Of a DNA stretch of 64,000 nucleotides, positions 26,532 to 37,702 are shown one piece after another. Under the pieces are notes generated by a model. That model did no database searches. It was not told the origin of the DNA and worked only from the letters and a program-made list of their open reading frames with translations. Numbering within the stretch: the first letter of the stretch is position 1; each line of letters starts with the position of its first letter. The DNA lies in the NCBI RefSeq assembly GCF_014467075.1, contig NZ_AP023027.1, forward strand, positions 1,863,501 to 1,927,500. The letters run 5' to 3'. The stretch is from Anaerostipes caccae L1-92 (GTDB lineage: Bacteria > Bacillota > Clostridia > Lachnospirales > Lachnospiraceae). The translations under genes and the position numbers were made by a program.

Positions 26532-27653
26532 ATGGCCAATAAAAAGAGTGTGACGATGAAAGATATTGCAAAGGATACGGACATTTCCGTTTCTGCTGTT
26601 TCCATGATCTTAAACCGAAGATCTGATGTCTCCTTCTCCAAAGAAACGGTGGCAAAAGTACTGGAGTCCGCAAAACGTCTGGGATATGAGTTAAGCCATG
26701 AGAAAAAAGACACTGCTCTCAGATCCCCCTCTTCTGCACAGATCAAAAAAGTAATCGCTGTTTTTTGCCCCAATATCTTCAACTCTTATTATGCAACGAT
26801 TGCCCAGTCCATCGAGCAGTCCGCTTATAAAAAAGGATATAAGACCCTAATCTTTACTACGTTTCGCGAAGTAAAGAAAGAACACGAACTGGTCATGGAT
26901 GCCATCCATATGAACGTGGAAGGAATCATATTCACTATGATACCCAACGATCCGGGATTTGTCGAAAAGGTTGCCAAACAGTTTCCTATTGTCGTGATCG
27001 GTGACAAGACTTCTTCCATCAACATCGATATTATTGAAACAAACAATTATACTGCAGGGGTTCTGGTAGCTGAACACCTGCACAGTTTAGGGCATCGGCA
27101 TATCGCTTTTCTGACAACGACGATCACTCCTGACGTATCCCTGGCCATGCGGTATCAGAGGCTGAAGGCCATTCAGAATACTTATGCAAAATTATGCGCA
27201 AATGAGCCCTATGACGTCATCGTAAGAGAACAAAAGGTTGATTCTCAATATGAACGAAATCATTTGTCACTGGAATACGATGTGGGATATCAGCTGTGTA
27301 TGGACTGCCTGGAAGACCGGGGACTGTCCGGTATCACTGCTTTTGTCGGGAATAACGATATGGTTGCCTATGGTATCATGGATGCGGTTTTAAAGAAAGG
27401 ATATAAGATTCCAAGAGATTTCAGCGTGTGCAGCTTTGACAATGATTTTCCTTCCGGTCTGCTTCCGGTCTCACTGACCACAGTGGAACATTATATGGAG
27501 GAGAAAGGACGGAAGGCTTTTGACACGATTTATCAAAAAATCCAGTGGAATGAAACTCCGGAGCAAAAAAGCCAATACTTTATCCGAATCGAGTACAAGC
27601 CTTATCTCATTGTCAGAGATTCGACCAACCGCGCAAGGCAGCAGAAGAGATAA
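26532..27653 (+). CDS. LacI-family transcriptional regulator
   Basis: A 373-residue repressor with a typical N-terminal helix-turn-helix (VTMKDIAKDTDISVSAVSMILN) and hinge, and a periplasmic-binding-like effector domain (VEGIIFTMIPND, TAFVGNNDMVAYGIMDA). It is divergent from the metallophosphoesterase/transporter operon and probably represses both directions through the ATTAAAATTTTAAT palindromes. An AAGGAGG site precedes the ATG. Confidence 0.93.
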   Translation: MANKKSVTMKDIAKDTDISVSAVSMILNRRSDVSFSKETVAKVLESAKRLGYELSHEKKDTALRSPSSAQIKKVIAVFCPNIFNSYYATIAQSIEQSAYKKGYKTLIFTTFREVKKEHELVMDAIHMNVEGIIFTMIPNDPGFVEKVAKQFPIVVIGDKTSSINIDIIETNNYTAGVLVAEHLHSLGHRHIAFLTTTITPDVSLAMRYQRLKAIQNTYAKLCANEPYDVIVREQKVDSQYERNHLSLEYDVGYQLCMDCLEDRGLSGITAFVGNNDMVAYGIMDAVLKKGYKIPRDFSVCSFDNDFPSGLLPVSLTTVEHYMEEKGRKAFDTIYQKIQWNETPEQKSQYFIRIEYKPYLIVRDSTNRARQQKR

Positions 27654-27685
27654 ACATAATAGAACGAACTTTCCCATAGTATCAG

Positions 27686-27717
27686 AAAAAACCGGAGTGC
27701 ACATGCGCTCCGGTTTT
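27686..27717. terminator. Terminator between lacI-type gene and ilvC
   Basis: An AAAAACCGGAGTGC / GCGCTCCGGTTTT hairpin lies between two convergent genes, with A and T runs on either side allowing use on both strands. Confidence 0.7.
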
Positions 27718-27741
27718 ATATGTAAGATCAATAATCAAATA

Positions 27742-28776
<1,035 letters not shown>

Positions 28777-28827
28777 CTAGGCTTTATAAGTAAGGGGTAT
28801 TCCCATACCTTTTAATTAAATGTGTGC

Positions 28828-29328
28828 CTATTTGACAAGTCTCGGCACGGATTCCCCGCGAGAAAGCCCGGTGAGTCCGGTTCTCACAAGTTCCAGAATA
28901 TCAAAGCCTTCCAGAAGATTTATGAAAGCTTCAATTTTATTTACATTTCCGGTAAGCTCGATCATCAGTGAATCTTTTGACACGTCCACAACTTTGGCTC
29001 TGAAAATGTCGGCGATCGTGATGATCTCCTGTTTTTCAGACTTTCCTGTGCGGATTTTGACTAAGATAAGTTCTCTGCAGACAGAGGTCGGGTTTTCCAG
29101 TTCCACAAGCGTTATGACATCCTCAAGCTTGATCAGCTGATTCTTGATCTGTGCCAGAATGGTATCATCCCCGCTGACCGCGATCGTCATTCGTGAATAC
29201 TTCTCATCCTGCGTCTTACAGGCTGTAATACTGTCGATATTATAGCCTCTGCGGCTGAACAGTCCGGATATACGGCTTAGTACCCCCGGGTTGTTTTCCG
29301 CCACGATAGATAGTACGATCTGTTTCAT
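28828..29328 (-). CDS. ilvN: Acetolactate synthase regulatory (small) subunit
   Basis: A protein of about 166 residues with an N-terminal ACT domain (VAENNPGVLSRISGLFSRRGYN) that binds valine, and the conserved C-terminal half. It confers feedback inhibition on the catalytic subunit IlvB, which is not nearby. Two starts are possible: ATG at 29328 (MKQIVLS, matching the family, 12 bases from AGGAGG) and ATG at 29340 (abutting AGGAGG). I prefer 29328. It is transcribed with ilvC. Confidence 0.93.
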   Translation of the reverse strand: MKQIVLSIVAENNPGVLSRISGLFSRRGYNIDSITACKTQDEKYSRMTIAVSGDDTILAQIKNQLIKLEDVITLVELENPTSVCRELILVKIRTGKSEKQEIITIADIFRAKVVDVSKDSLMIELTGNVNKIEAFINLLEGFDILELVRTGLTGLSRGESVPRLVK

Positions 29329-29350
29329 AGACGACTTCATCCTCCTAACA

Positions 29351-29379
29351 ATTCTATCAATTCTAATATTCAGTGTCAA
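29351..29379 (-). promoter_or_regulatory. Strong sigma-A promoter before ilvN with very short leader
   Basis: On the minus strand consensus TTGACA (29379-29374), a 17-base spacer and TAGAAT (29356-29351). The predicted transcription start near 29344 falls within or next to the AGGAGG at 29346-29341, leaving almost no leader. Confidence 0.65.
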
Positions 29380-29394
29380 GAAATCACTGAAAAA

Positions 29395-30669
29395 CTATTC
29401 TTCTGCGTTTCCCTGACTTGTATTTTCTGGTTTCGCAGCCGTTGTGGCATGGGTAGTAGCCTGGGTCTGCTGTTCTGTTGTAGCTTGTGTAGCCGCTGTC
29501 GTAGCCGGTCTTTTGGTCGATGTGGAAGCCGGCCTGCTTGTGCCGCTCGTAGACGAAGTGGAGTAGCCGCTTCCCGCAGATCCTCCTGAGTTATTATATC
29601 CCGTATTTCCGGACGAGGTACTTCCGGATGAAGTATTCGATACCCCCGAATATCCGAAGGTCTCCACACCGCTCAATCCGCCGTACTCCTTGGCAAAGGC
29701 CTCATCAGATCCGTCTCCCGCCTTTCCGTCTCCGAAGATAAAGTAGTTCATGGCAGCTTTGTTTGCATTGAAATTTATGAAGAAGACAAACATGTTATGC
29801 TGTGCCCTTCCCATCTTATAGGAACCTTCGATCGGTATTCTCATCTGGTCGATATCTGTCGTGCCCATCTTGATCACAGATGCCGCCAGACCTTTGATGT
29901 AGTCAGCATCCATGTCGGTGGAAACATCGCTTAATACCTTCAAAGCAATATCCAGAATCTTTGTGAGACTCTGGCCTTTGACTTTATCAAAGGTAGCCTG
30001 CATAACTGCCCTCTGGCGGCCGGTACGGCCGAAATCCCCATCTCCGTATTTCTTAGATACCACATAGCGTATCCTGGAATAGCCGAGAGCCTGGTTTCCG
30101 TTCAGGGTATGTTTTCCTGCTTTTACATTGCGGTATTTTTTCTTGGAAATATAATTGGTCGTATTCAGGTACTGTGCCTCTTTTTCTTCGAGGTCGATCT
30201 CGATACCGCCCACTTCATTGATGACTTTTTCAAAAGTGTCGAAATCTACGACACAGTATTTATCGATCTTGATTCCAAAGTTCTTCGCAATGGTCTGATA
30301 AAGCAGCTCCACGCCTCCATATGCATATGCAGAATTCAGCTTATCCCTTCCGTGTCCAGGGATCTCTACATAGATATCTCTCATAATGGAAGTAAGCTTC
30401 AGTTCTTTTGTCTTAAAATTAATCGTTGCGATCATCGAAGAATCGGACCGCCCGGCCGCTTCTTCGTCGGATCTCCGGTCAGAACCGACCAGCAGGATAT
30501 TCACAACATCCTCATCAAACTTCACATCACCTACATCTACACTTCCTAAATCACCGGTCTTATTGATGGCAGCTTCAAGCCTGGCATCATAATATCCAAG
30601 AACTCCTCCCGCCGCAACGGATATTACTAAAAATATGCCCAAAATGATTTTATATGTCTTCAGCGTCAT
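29395..30669 (-). CDS. LytR-CpsA-Psr (LCP) family protein with Ser/Thr-rich tail
   Basis: A 424-residue protein with an N-terminal membrane anchor (about residues 6-25) and an LCP catalytic domain carrying SDRRSD and the SMIATIN, TSIMRDIYV and YSRIRYV motifs with pyrophosphate-binding Arg/Asp residues. A low-complexity Ser/Thr/Gly tail from about residue 345 contains TTAATQATTEQQTQATT and is probably extended or glycosylated. LCP enzymes attach anionic glycopolymers to peptidoglycan outside the membrane. It is a paralogue of the next upstream gene. Confidence 0.92.
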   Translation of the reverse strand: MTLKTYKIILGIFLVISVAAGGVLGYYDARLEAAINKTGDLGSVDVGDVKFDEDVVNILLVGSDRRSDEEAAGRSDSSMIATINFKTKELKLTSIMRDIYVEIPGHGRDKLNSAYAYGGVELLYQTIAKNFGIKIDKYCVVDFDTFEKVINEVGGIEIDLEEKEAQYLNTTNYISKKKYRNVKAGKHTLNGNQALGYSRIRYVVSKKYGDGDFGRTGRQRAVMQATFDKVKGQSLTKILDIALKVLSDVSTDMDADYIKGLAASVIKMGTTDIDQMRIPIEGSYKMGRAQHNMFVFFINFNANKAAMNYFIFGDGKAGDGSDEAFAKEYGGLSGVETFGYSGVSNTSSGSTSSGNTGYNNSGGSAGSGYSTSSTSGTSRPASTSTKRPATTAATQATTEQQTQATTHATTAAKPENTSQGNAEE

Positions 30670-30804
30670 GCTACTCCTCCTGAATTGCTATTTATTAGTC
30701 TACAATTATAGCACATTATATCAGAAAACAACAGACAGTTTCTTAATTAAACCTGAAGATTTTACAATGTTTGTGCCGTTTCGACTTTATGTAAGCGTGA
30801 AAAA

Positions 30805-31869
30805 CTATCTCTTATAGCTTCCGGGGGAACTCTCTGAAGCATCCTCTGAATCCGGTTTTGCAGGATAGCCGTAAGTCTCTATATTCTGATATCCGCCGAA
30901 TTTGGATGCGAAATCCTCTTCTTTTCCTTTGCTGAAGATAAAATGCTCCATCGCCGCCTTATTTGCATCAAAATTAATGAAGAAGACAAACATGCCGCTC
31001 TGTGCCCGGCCCTGCATGTAAGTGCCCTCGATCGGAATCCTCATCTGCTGGACCTTCGGAACTCCGAACTGAACCACAGAAGTCACAAGGCCTTTGATAT
31101 AACTTGCATTCATATCGGTGGACACGTCGTCCAGTGCATTAAACCCGATATCCAGGATCTTCATCGGATTCTGCCTGATGATCTTTTTATAAGTGGCTTC
31201 CAGGACCGCTCTCTGACGGCCGGTACGGCCGAATTCGCCGTCTCCGTACCTGCTGTTTGACACATAACGGATTCTGGAATAACCGAGAGCCTGGTTCCCG
31301 TTCAGGATATGCTTTCCTGCTTTTACATTGCGGTATTTCTTCTTGGAAATGTAATTGGTCGTATTCAGATAGTCTGCCTCTTTCTCTTCCAGATCAATCT
31401 CGATGCCTCCCACCTCATTGATCACTTTCTCAAAGGTTGAAAAGTCTACGACACAGTATTTGTCGATCTTTATATCAAAATTTTGGGCAATGGTTTTGTA
31501 GAGCAGATCCACTCCGCCGAAAGAATATGCTGAATTCAGCTTGTTTCTTCCGTGTCCCGGAATATCCACATACATATCCCTCATCAGGGAAGTAAGCTTT
31601 AATTCTTTTGTCTTCATATTGATGGTGGCAATCATAGATGAATCTGATCTTCCCGCCTCAGTCTCATCGGATCTGCGGTCAGAGCCGACCAGCAGGATAT
31701 TGACTACATCATTATCAAATTTAACGTCGTCTCCCACATCTACTTTGCTTAAGTTCCCCTTTGGTGTCACCGAAGCCTCTAATTTCGCATCATAGTATCC
31801 AAGAACTCCTCCTATGGAAAGAGCAATTACAAGGAAGACAGCCATAACAATTTTAAATTTCTTTCCCAT
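30805..31869 (-). CDS. LytR-CpsA-Psr (LCP) family protein, second paralogue
   Basis: A protein of about 354 residues sharing the same anchor and LCP domain as the neighbour (IDKYCVVDF, NTTNYISKKKYRNVKAGKH in both) but with a short C-tail. It ligates teichoic acid- or capsule-like polymers to cell wall. The ATG at 31869 is preferred to an upstream TTG because GGAGG lies 8 bases before it. Tandem duplication with divergence of the tails suggests two polymers or growth conditions. Confidence 0.92.
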   Translation of the reverse strand: MGKKFKIVMAVFLVIALSIGGVLGYYDAKLEASVTPKGNLSKVDVGDDVKFDNDVVNILLVGSDRRSDETEAGRSDSSMIATINMKTKELKLTSLMRDMYVDIPGHGRNKLNSAYSFGGVDLLYKTIAQNFDIKIDKYCVVDFSTFEKVINEVGGIEIDLEEKEADYLNTTNYISKKKYRNVKAGKHILNGNQALGYSRIRYVSNSRYGDGEFGRTGRQRAVLEATYKKIIRQNPMKILDIGFNALDDVSTDMNASYIKGLVTSVVQFGVPKVQQMRIPIEGTYMQGRAQSGMFVFFINFDANKAAMEHFIFSKGKEEDFASKFGGYQNIETYGYPAKPDSEDASESSPGSYKR

Positions 31870-31944
31870 TTCCTTATCCTCCAAACGTATGTCTGTAATT
31901 TTATCTATTGTAACAGAAAACTAAACCAGAAATGTTAAGAAAAT

Positions 31945-32868
31945 CTAAAGCTTTTCATACGAATCCCAGTAAGAACGGTTCATCGTGAGTTTCAGAATAA
32001 GGCTTTTGGGAAATTTTTTATAGTTTCTGCCCAGTTTATAGCCTATGAATTTACACGCCGTATCCGCCATAAATTTAGGAATCTTAAAGAATCTTCCGGT
32101 AAACAGCAGATGTTTCAGCGTGTGAAGGACCATCTTCATCCCCTCCGATTCAGAGGAGACTTCAAGAAACAGCCCTCCGTAGGATACCTGTGAGACTGCC
32201 AGATCAAAATTCCTGTGAAGCTGCTCAAAACAACGGTAGTTATGCCAGTGCCATACAGCGGCATCTGCCTGGTATGCAATGGCTTTATCTGCCCCGATCA
32301 GCCTGGAAGCCATAATCATGTCCTCATTAAAGATTGTTTTGTGAATGAATCCGCCCATAGCTTCATAATCTTTTTTTCTGTATGCACTGCACACATTGGA
32401 GCAGAAAAATGTCTTGATCCCAAGCTTTGGCAGATCGGCTTTTGTCTTTATGGAACTCTCCGGAGGATAGTTAAAAATCCTCGTATAATACTCCAGATAA
32501 TTGTCCTTCGGGTCCGCCATCTGACGTCCATAAGCGGCTCCCACACGTGGGTCCTCAAAAGCCTTCAGCAGATTTTCCACCATATATTTGTCTCCGGGCA
32601 CCGCGTCATCGGTCATAAACGCAATGATCTCCGCATCTGAAAGGGAAGCTCCGTAATCCCTCGTGGCTCCGTGATCAAACTCTTCTTTTTTTATATGCTT
32701 CACTACTACATTCGGGTACTGCTCCGTAAGATGATCCGGAAAGTATTTCTTCTCCGTATTGATCAGAAAAATCGTACCGAATGGAACCGTCTGTCTGGAC
32801 AGGCGCCGGAGAGATTCAAAAAGCTTCTCCCCTGGTTTATAAGTTGGAATCACAAGATCAATCGTCAT
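31945..32868 (-). CDS. Family 2 glycosyltransferase (rhamnosyltransferase-like)
   Basis: A 307-residue GT2 with the GT-A start (LVIPTYKPG), the DXD-equivalent MTDDAVPGD, and an acceptor region with FNEDMIMASRL. It resembles rhamnosyltransferases of surface polysaccharide synthesis. It has an AAGGAGAG site. Next to two LCP ligases, a role in making or decorating a wall polymer is likely, though this is inferred from position. Confidence 0.85.
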   Translation of the reverse strand: MTIDLVIPTYKPGEKLFESLRRLSRQTVPFGTIFLINTEKKYFPDHLTEQYPNVVVKHIKKEEFDHGATRDYGASLSDAEIIAFMTDDAVPGDKYMVENLLKAFEDPRVGAAYGRQMADPKDNYLEYYTRIFNYPPESSIKTKADLPKLGIKTFFCSNVCSAYRKKDYEAMGGFIHKTIFNEDMIMASRLIGADKAIAYQADAAVWHWHNYRCFEQLHRNFDLAVSQVSYGGLFLEVSSESEGMKMVLHTLKHLLFTGRFFKIPKFMADTACKFIGYKLGRNYKKFPKSLILKLTMNRSYWDSYEKL

Positions 32869-32885
32869 CTCTTCTCTCCTTTTTC

Positions 32886-35147
32886 TCAGCGCCGGATTTT
32901 AGAACCCTTTGTATCCCGTTTCGCAAGCTTCAGTTTATTGAAATCCAGACGTTTTCCTTTGTAGTCCATGGATGTAATGCCGTCAGCCTCCATGAGATAA
33001 GTATGAAGCAGTATGTCATCCTTATTCAGTTTAATGCCTCTTACACCTACTGCTCCTTTTTTCTTTTCCGGAACTTCTTCCAGTGAAAACCGCAGGAAAA
33101 CACCCTCCTTTGTTTCTAATATTACCATATCCGGTTTTATCAGGCCACCTTCTGTTTTCAGCGGCTTTACCGAGAGGAGTGCGTCTCCGTCCGACAGTTT
33201 TGTTGCTGATACTGTTCTCTTTGTCACCTGAAATTCCGTTCCCGAAACAATCTTTAACATTCCCTGTTCCGTGGCAAAGAAAAGGCTGTCATGTGTCATT
33301 GCCTCTGCTGCCAGGACTGCGATGATTGCCTCGTCAGAGCTGTCATAGTTGCCCAGATTGTCGATCGGTGTTCCCTTATCTTTATATTTTCCCGCCGGTA
33401 TATCCAGCACTTTGATCTGATGCATAACGCCGGTGTCCGTAAAAATGCAGATCTTATCTGTGTTCATACAAGGGACAATATATTTATAATCCCTGGATGC
33501 ATTCTCCTGGTTTCTCTGGTAAGTAGCCTTGTCGAAGGTCTTTGCATAGCCAAACCGGTCCATGACAAAATAAACCTGCTCCTCCTTCAGCGGTTCTTCT
33601 TCAAAAACTGCCTCGGCTCCGTCCTCTACCACCGTTCTTCTCTCTCGCTGATATTCTTTTTTAATCTTCATAAGATCCTGTTTCATAACACGCTGCATGG
33701 ATACCGGATTGTGAAGGATATCTTCATATTCAGCTATATTGGCAACGATCTCTTCATATTCTTCTCTGAGAGCCAGGATTTCTAATCCGATCAGCTTTCC
33801 GAGGCGCAGGTCCAGGATCGCTTCTGCCTGTTTCTCTGTGAAAGACAGCTTGCAGGCTTCGATCATGGATTCAGATGATTTGAATCTGATATTCCCCACT
33901 TCGCCTTTGGTAAGACACGCTTTCGCCTCTTTTAAATTTTTGCTCCCCCTCAGTATCTCAATGATCAGATCGATCATATCGCAGGCCTTGATCAGACCTT
34001 CTTTGACTTCCCGCTGGTCATAGAGCTTAGACAGCAGGGTTTGATACTTTCTCTTTACAAGTCCGTAATGAAATTCTGTGTGGTGCGCTATGATATCCCG
34101 AAGGCTCAGCGTCTCCGGACGGCCGTCAACGATGGCCAGCATATTTACGCCGAAGGTATCCTCAAGCTTTGTTTTCTTATACAAAAGATTCTTCAGGCGT
34201 TCGATGTCTGTCCCTTTCTTCAGTTCCAGGACAATACGGATTCCCTCCTTGGAGGATTCGTTGGAAATATCAGCGATATCCGTCGTTTTCTTAGATTCCA
34301 CGAGGTTTACCACATCAGAAAGAAATTTCCCGATATTGGCGCCGATCATCGTATATGGAATCTCTGTGATGACCAGCTTATCCTTTTCCCCGCGCTTCTT
34401 TCCAGGCTCAAAGACCACCTTTCCCCGGAGTTTCAGTTTTCCGCTGCCTTCGGTATAAATTGTTTTTATATCCTTTTTGTTGACCACCAGGCCTCCCGTA
34501 GGAAAATCCGGTCCCTGGATATAGGTAAGCAGATCTTCATTGGCAACTGATTCGTCTTCCAAATACGCGATCATGGCATCGACCACTTCCCCCAGATTAT
34601 GAGGCGGAATGCTGGTAGTCATACCGACGGCAATTCCCTCGGCACCGTTGATCAGAAGGTTCGGTACTCTGACCGGAAGCACTTCCGGTTCTTTCTCCGT
34701 CTCATCGAAATTGGATATAAAATCCACTACATTTTTATCCAGATCCGCAAGATAGACCTCCTGGGTAAATTTTTTAAGCCTTGCCTCCGTGTAACGCATG
34801 GCCGCGGCTCCGTCACCTTCAATGGAACCAAAATTTCCATGTCCGTCCACCAAAGGCATACCCTTTTTAAATTCCTGTTCCATGACCACCAGAGACTCAT
34901 AGATAGAGCTGTCACCGTGAGGGTGATATTTACCCATCGTGTCTCCAACGATTCTCGCAGATTTTCTGTGCGGCCTGTCATGCCTCAGATTAAGCTCGTC
35001 CATGGCATACAGGACGCGCCGCTGTACGGGCTTTAAACCGTCCCGAATGTCGGGAAGGGCACGCGCACAAATAACGCTCATGGCATAGTCGATATACGAC
35101 TTCTGCATGACCTCAGAAAATTCTGCCCTAATGATATGTTCTGCCAT
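32886..35147 (-). CDS. DNA topoisomerase IV-type subunit A (ParC/GyrA family)
   Basis: A 753-residue type IIA topoisomerase A subunit. The catalytic tyrosine is Y119 in [10 protein letters not shown]. The quinolone-determining region reads [11 protein letters not shown], with Ser at the GyrA-83 position and Glu at the 87 position. The C-terminal beta-pinwheel lacks an obvious canonical GyrA box, which fits ParC-type decatenase better than gyrase. It cleaves and rejoins DNA duplexes with the neighbouring B subunit 12 bases upstream. Assignment to topo IV rather than a second gyrase is an inference. Confidence 0.9.
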   Translation of the reverse strand: MAEHIIRAEFSEVMQKSYIDYAMSVICARALPDIRDGLKPVQRRVLYAMDELNLRHDRPHRKSARIVGDTMGKYHPHGDSSIYESLVVMEQEFKKGMPLVDGHGNFGSIEGDGAAAMRYTEARLKKFTQEVYLADLDKNVVDFISNFDETEKEPEVLPVRVPNLLINGAEGIAVGMTTSIPPHNLGEVVDAMIAYLEDESVANEDLLTYIQGPDFPTGGLVVNKKDIKTIYTEGSGKLKLRGKVVFEPGKKRGEKDKLVITEIPYTMIGANIGKFLSDVVNLVESKKTTDIADISNESSKEGIRIVLELKKGTDIERLKNLLYKKTKLEDTFGVNMLAIVDGRPETLSLRDIIAHHTEFHYGLVKRKYQTLLSKLYDQREVKEGLIKACDMIDLIIEILRGSKNLKEAKACLTKGEVGNIRFKSSESMIEACKLSFTEKQAEAILDLRLGKLIGLEILALREEYEEIVANIAEYEDILHNPVSMQRVMKQDLMKIKKEYQRERRTVVEDGAEAVFEEEPLKEEQVYFVMDRFGYAKTFDKATYQRNQENASRDYKYIVPCMNTDKICIFTDTGVMHQIKVLDIPAGKYKDKGTPIDNLGNYDSSDEAIIAVLAAEAMTHDSLFFATEQGMLKIVSGTEFQVTKRTVSATKLSDGDALLSVKPLKTEGGLIKPDMVILETKEGVFLRFSLEEVPEKKKGAVGVRGIKLNKDDILLHTYLMEADGITSMDYKGKRLDFNKLKLAKRDTKGSKIRR

Positions 35148-35159
35148 CTCTCTCCCTTT

Positions 35160-37073
35160 CTATATATCCAACATCGCATCCTCTGCGTTATCATAAATAA
35201 ACTGCCTTCTCGGCGGAACCTCACTGCCCATCAGCATTGAGGTCACATCGGAGGCCATTCTGGCATCTTCGATCTCAATCTGCTTTAATGTCCTCGTCTC
35301 CGGGTCCAGCGTCGTCTCCCACAGCTGGCTGGCGTCCATCTCTCCAAGGCCCTTATACCGCTGAAGGGTAAACGGCCCCTTATGAGCGGCCTTATATTTC
35401 TCCAGCGCAGTATCATCGAACAAATAAGTTTCTTTCCCCTTCTTAGGAATTGCCTTATATAGAGGAGGCGTTGCCAGATAGACGTGTCCATGGGTAATCA
35501 GCTCCGGCATAAACCGGTAGAAAAATGTCAGCAGCAAGGTGGCAATATGTGCCCCGTCCACATCGGCATCGGTCATAATCACAATTTTTTGATACCTCAG
35601 TTTCTCAATGTCAAAATCATTTCCGTAGCCTTCTGAAAATCCGCATCCAAAAGTATTAATCATCGTTTTAATCTCTGCATTCGCCAGGACCTTGTCCATG
35701 GTAGCCTTCTCGACATTCAGGATCTTTCCCCTGATTGGCAGTATCGCCTGAGTCCGGCGGTTTCTGGCAGTTTTAGCAGATCCTCCTGCCGAATCTCCCT
35801 CGACGATAAAAATTTCACACTCTTCCGGCTTCCGGCTTTCGCAGTTGGACAGCTTTCCGTTACTGTCAATGGAGAGTTTCTGTCTCACAAGAAGGTTTGT
35901 CTTCGCTTTTTCTTCAGCCTTTCGGATCTTTGCGGATTTCTCCGCACAGGCAAGGACTTTTTTTAAGGTATCCAGGTTTTTATCAAAAAATAATACCGTC
36001 TCATCCCCGGTAATTTCACTGACCACTTTATTGGCATCAGGGTTGTCCAATTTTGTCTTCGTCTGCCCTTCAAACCTTGGTTCCGGATGTTTTACGGAAA
36101 TGATGGCGGTCATGCCGTTTCTCACATCTGCCCCTGTAAAGTTTGTGTCTTTTTCCTTTAATATACCCAGTTCCCTGGCATACTGGTTCATCACTGCTGT
36201 AAATTTGGACTTAAATCCTGTGATATGGGTACCGCCCTCCGTGGTATAAATGTTATTGCAGAAGCCTAAAATATTCTCTCCGAAATCTTCCGTATACTGG
36301 AAGGCGATCTCCGCTTCGATTCCGTTGATATCCCTCTTATAATAGACTGGATCATGCAGTACATGTTTGCCGTCATTCAGTTTCTTTACATAGGCACAGA
36401 TTCCCTCAGGCTCGTGATATAAGACTTCCGTCTCTTCTCCTGAACGTTCATTTATATAATGGATCTTTAATTCCGGATTCAGATAAGTCGTCTCATGGAG
36501 ACGGTTGCGGATCATAGCGGCTTTAAAATAGGTTTTGTCAAAAATCTCCGGATCCGGAAGAAACCGGACCTTTGTTCCGGTCTCCGACTTTCTGCAGCTT
36601 CCGGTCACCCTCAGCGGTTCTGTAACCTTCCCTCTTTCAAAACATTCTTCATAAATGTTTCCGTCCTGTTTAACCGTCACTTTAAGCCATGTAGAGAGGG
36701 CGTTGACCACAGATGCCCCCACACCGTGCAGTCCTCCCGAAATTTTATATCCCCCGTCTCCGAATTTCCCTCCGGCATGCAGCATGGTAAACACCATCTC
36801 AACTGCTGAAAGACCAGTCTGTTCATTGATTCCGACAGGAATGCCCCTGCCATTGTCTTCGATCACTGCTGTCCCGTCGTCTTTTAATGTTACCGTAATT
36901 TCATCGCAGTGTCCCGCAAGAAATTCATCCACCGAGTTATCTACGATCTCATAGATCAAATGGTTAAGCCCCTTTGTCGAAACACTTCCTATATACATTC
37001 CGGGCCGCTTCCTGACTGCCTCCAGCCCTTCCAGTACAGAAATACTGTTTGCGTCATAGTTTTGACTGCTCAT
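35160..37073 (-). CDS. DNA topoisomerase IV-type subunit B (ParE/GyrB family)
   Basis: A 637-residue GHKL ATPase/TOPRIM protein. Visible motifs are the N-box (EIVDNSVDE), ATP-lid glycines (GGLHGVGASVVNALS), QTKTKL, and the TOPRIM motifs EGDSAGGSA and DADVDGAHI with PLRGK-like PIRGKILNVEKA. It drives strand passage with the A subunit. Gene order B-A as a compact pair, away from any origin genes, is typical of parE-parC. Confidence 0.92.
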   Translation of the reverse strand: MSSQNYDANSISVLEGLEAVRKRPGMYIGSVSTKGLNHLIYEIVDNSVDEFLAGHCDEITVTLKDDGTAVIEDNGRGIPVGINEQTGLSAVEMVFTMLHAGGKFGDGGYKISGGLHGVGASVVNALSTWLKVTVKQDGNIYEECFERGKVTEPLRVTGSCRKSETGTKVRFLPDPEIFDKTYFKAAMIRNRLHETTYLNPELKIHYINERSGEETEVLYHEPEGICAYVKKLNDGKHVLHDPVYYKRDINGIEAEIAFQYTEDFGENILGFCNNIYTTEGGTHITGFKSKFTAVMNQYARELGILKEKDTNFTGADVRNGMTAIISVKHPEPRFEGQTKTKLDNPDANKVVSEITGDETVLFFDKNLDTLKKVLACAEKSAKIRKAEEKAKTNLLVRQKLSIDSNGKLSNCESRKPEECEIFIVEGDSAGGSAKTARNRRTQAILPIRGKILNVEKATMDKVLANAEIKTMINTFGCGFSEGYGNDFDIEKLRYQKIVIMTDADVDGAHIATLLLTFFYRFMPELITHGHVYLATPPLYKAIPKKGKETYLFDDTALEKYKAAHKGPFTLQRYKGLGEMDASQLWETTLDPETRTLKQIEIEDARMASDVTSMLMGSEVPPRRQFIYDNAEDAMLDI

Positions 37074-37271
37074 TTTCTATATTCTCCTCCCAATATGATC
37101 AGGACTATCCTGCCGCCCTGTCATAGAAACGTCTTCTTTTATACAATCTAAAATATTATATACATTTTGAACAAGAACTTCAAGTAGATATCCTTCAGCA
37201 GTCATAGTGTGCAGTATTCCATCGCTTTTCATGCAAAAGGCTGTTATACTAAATCTGTATAACAGCCCTGA

Positions 37272-37536
37272 TTACAATTCTTTTCCTGATAAATAGTCTA
37301 TGAACTCCTGCTCCGGCATCGGACGTCCGTACAGATATCCCTGGGCATGACGGCACCCCAGCTTCTTAAGCATCTGTGCCTGTTCCCTTGTCTCCACCCC
37401 CTCTGCGATGACTTGAAGTTCAAGGGCATCTGCCAGTCTTATCACAAACTCCACGACTTTCTGACGCCGCCGGTTATTTTCAGTCTGCCGCAGAAATTTC
37501 AAATAAGACAGGCTATACCGGCATACACAGGCGAAA
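37272..37536 (-). pseudogene. C-terminal remnant of an EAL (c-di-GMP phosphodiesterase) gene
   Basis: The 76-codon frame ends with the EAL-domain C-terminus: IAEGVETREQAQMLKKLGC, then HAQGYLYGRPMPEQEF. Upstream residues quickly lose similarity and the frame stops, so the catalytic EAL and metal-binding motifs are missing. It cannot be active. Together with the split GGDEF gene at 43-47.7 kb it points to loss of c-di-GMP signalling. The following 100 bases on the plus strand hold no recognisable gene. Confidence 0.7.
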
Positions 37537-37628
37537 GATTATGTCTGAACTGCGCAGACTGATCGAGGAACTCCGGTCATGAAAATGTTATGGGAAACAT
37601 TCTGTTCTTCGATTCTATTCGGCATTTA

Positions 37629-37657
37629 TTGACACATTTCCTTCTAACCTTTATAAT
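37629..37657 (+). promoter_or_regulatory. Sigma-A promoter of the lipoprotein gene
   Basis: Consensus TTGACA (37629-37634), 17-base spacer, consensus TATAAT (37652-37657), 46 bases before the start codon. Confidence 0.8.
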
Positions 37658-37702
37658 GAGACGAGTATTCATTATAAACAAACAGGATTGGGGAAATGAA
37701 TT

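Noticed and set aside
34041..34550. 169-codon plus-strand ORF in the topoisomerase A gene
   Set aside because: Antisense shadow of conserved coding sequence.
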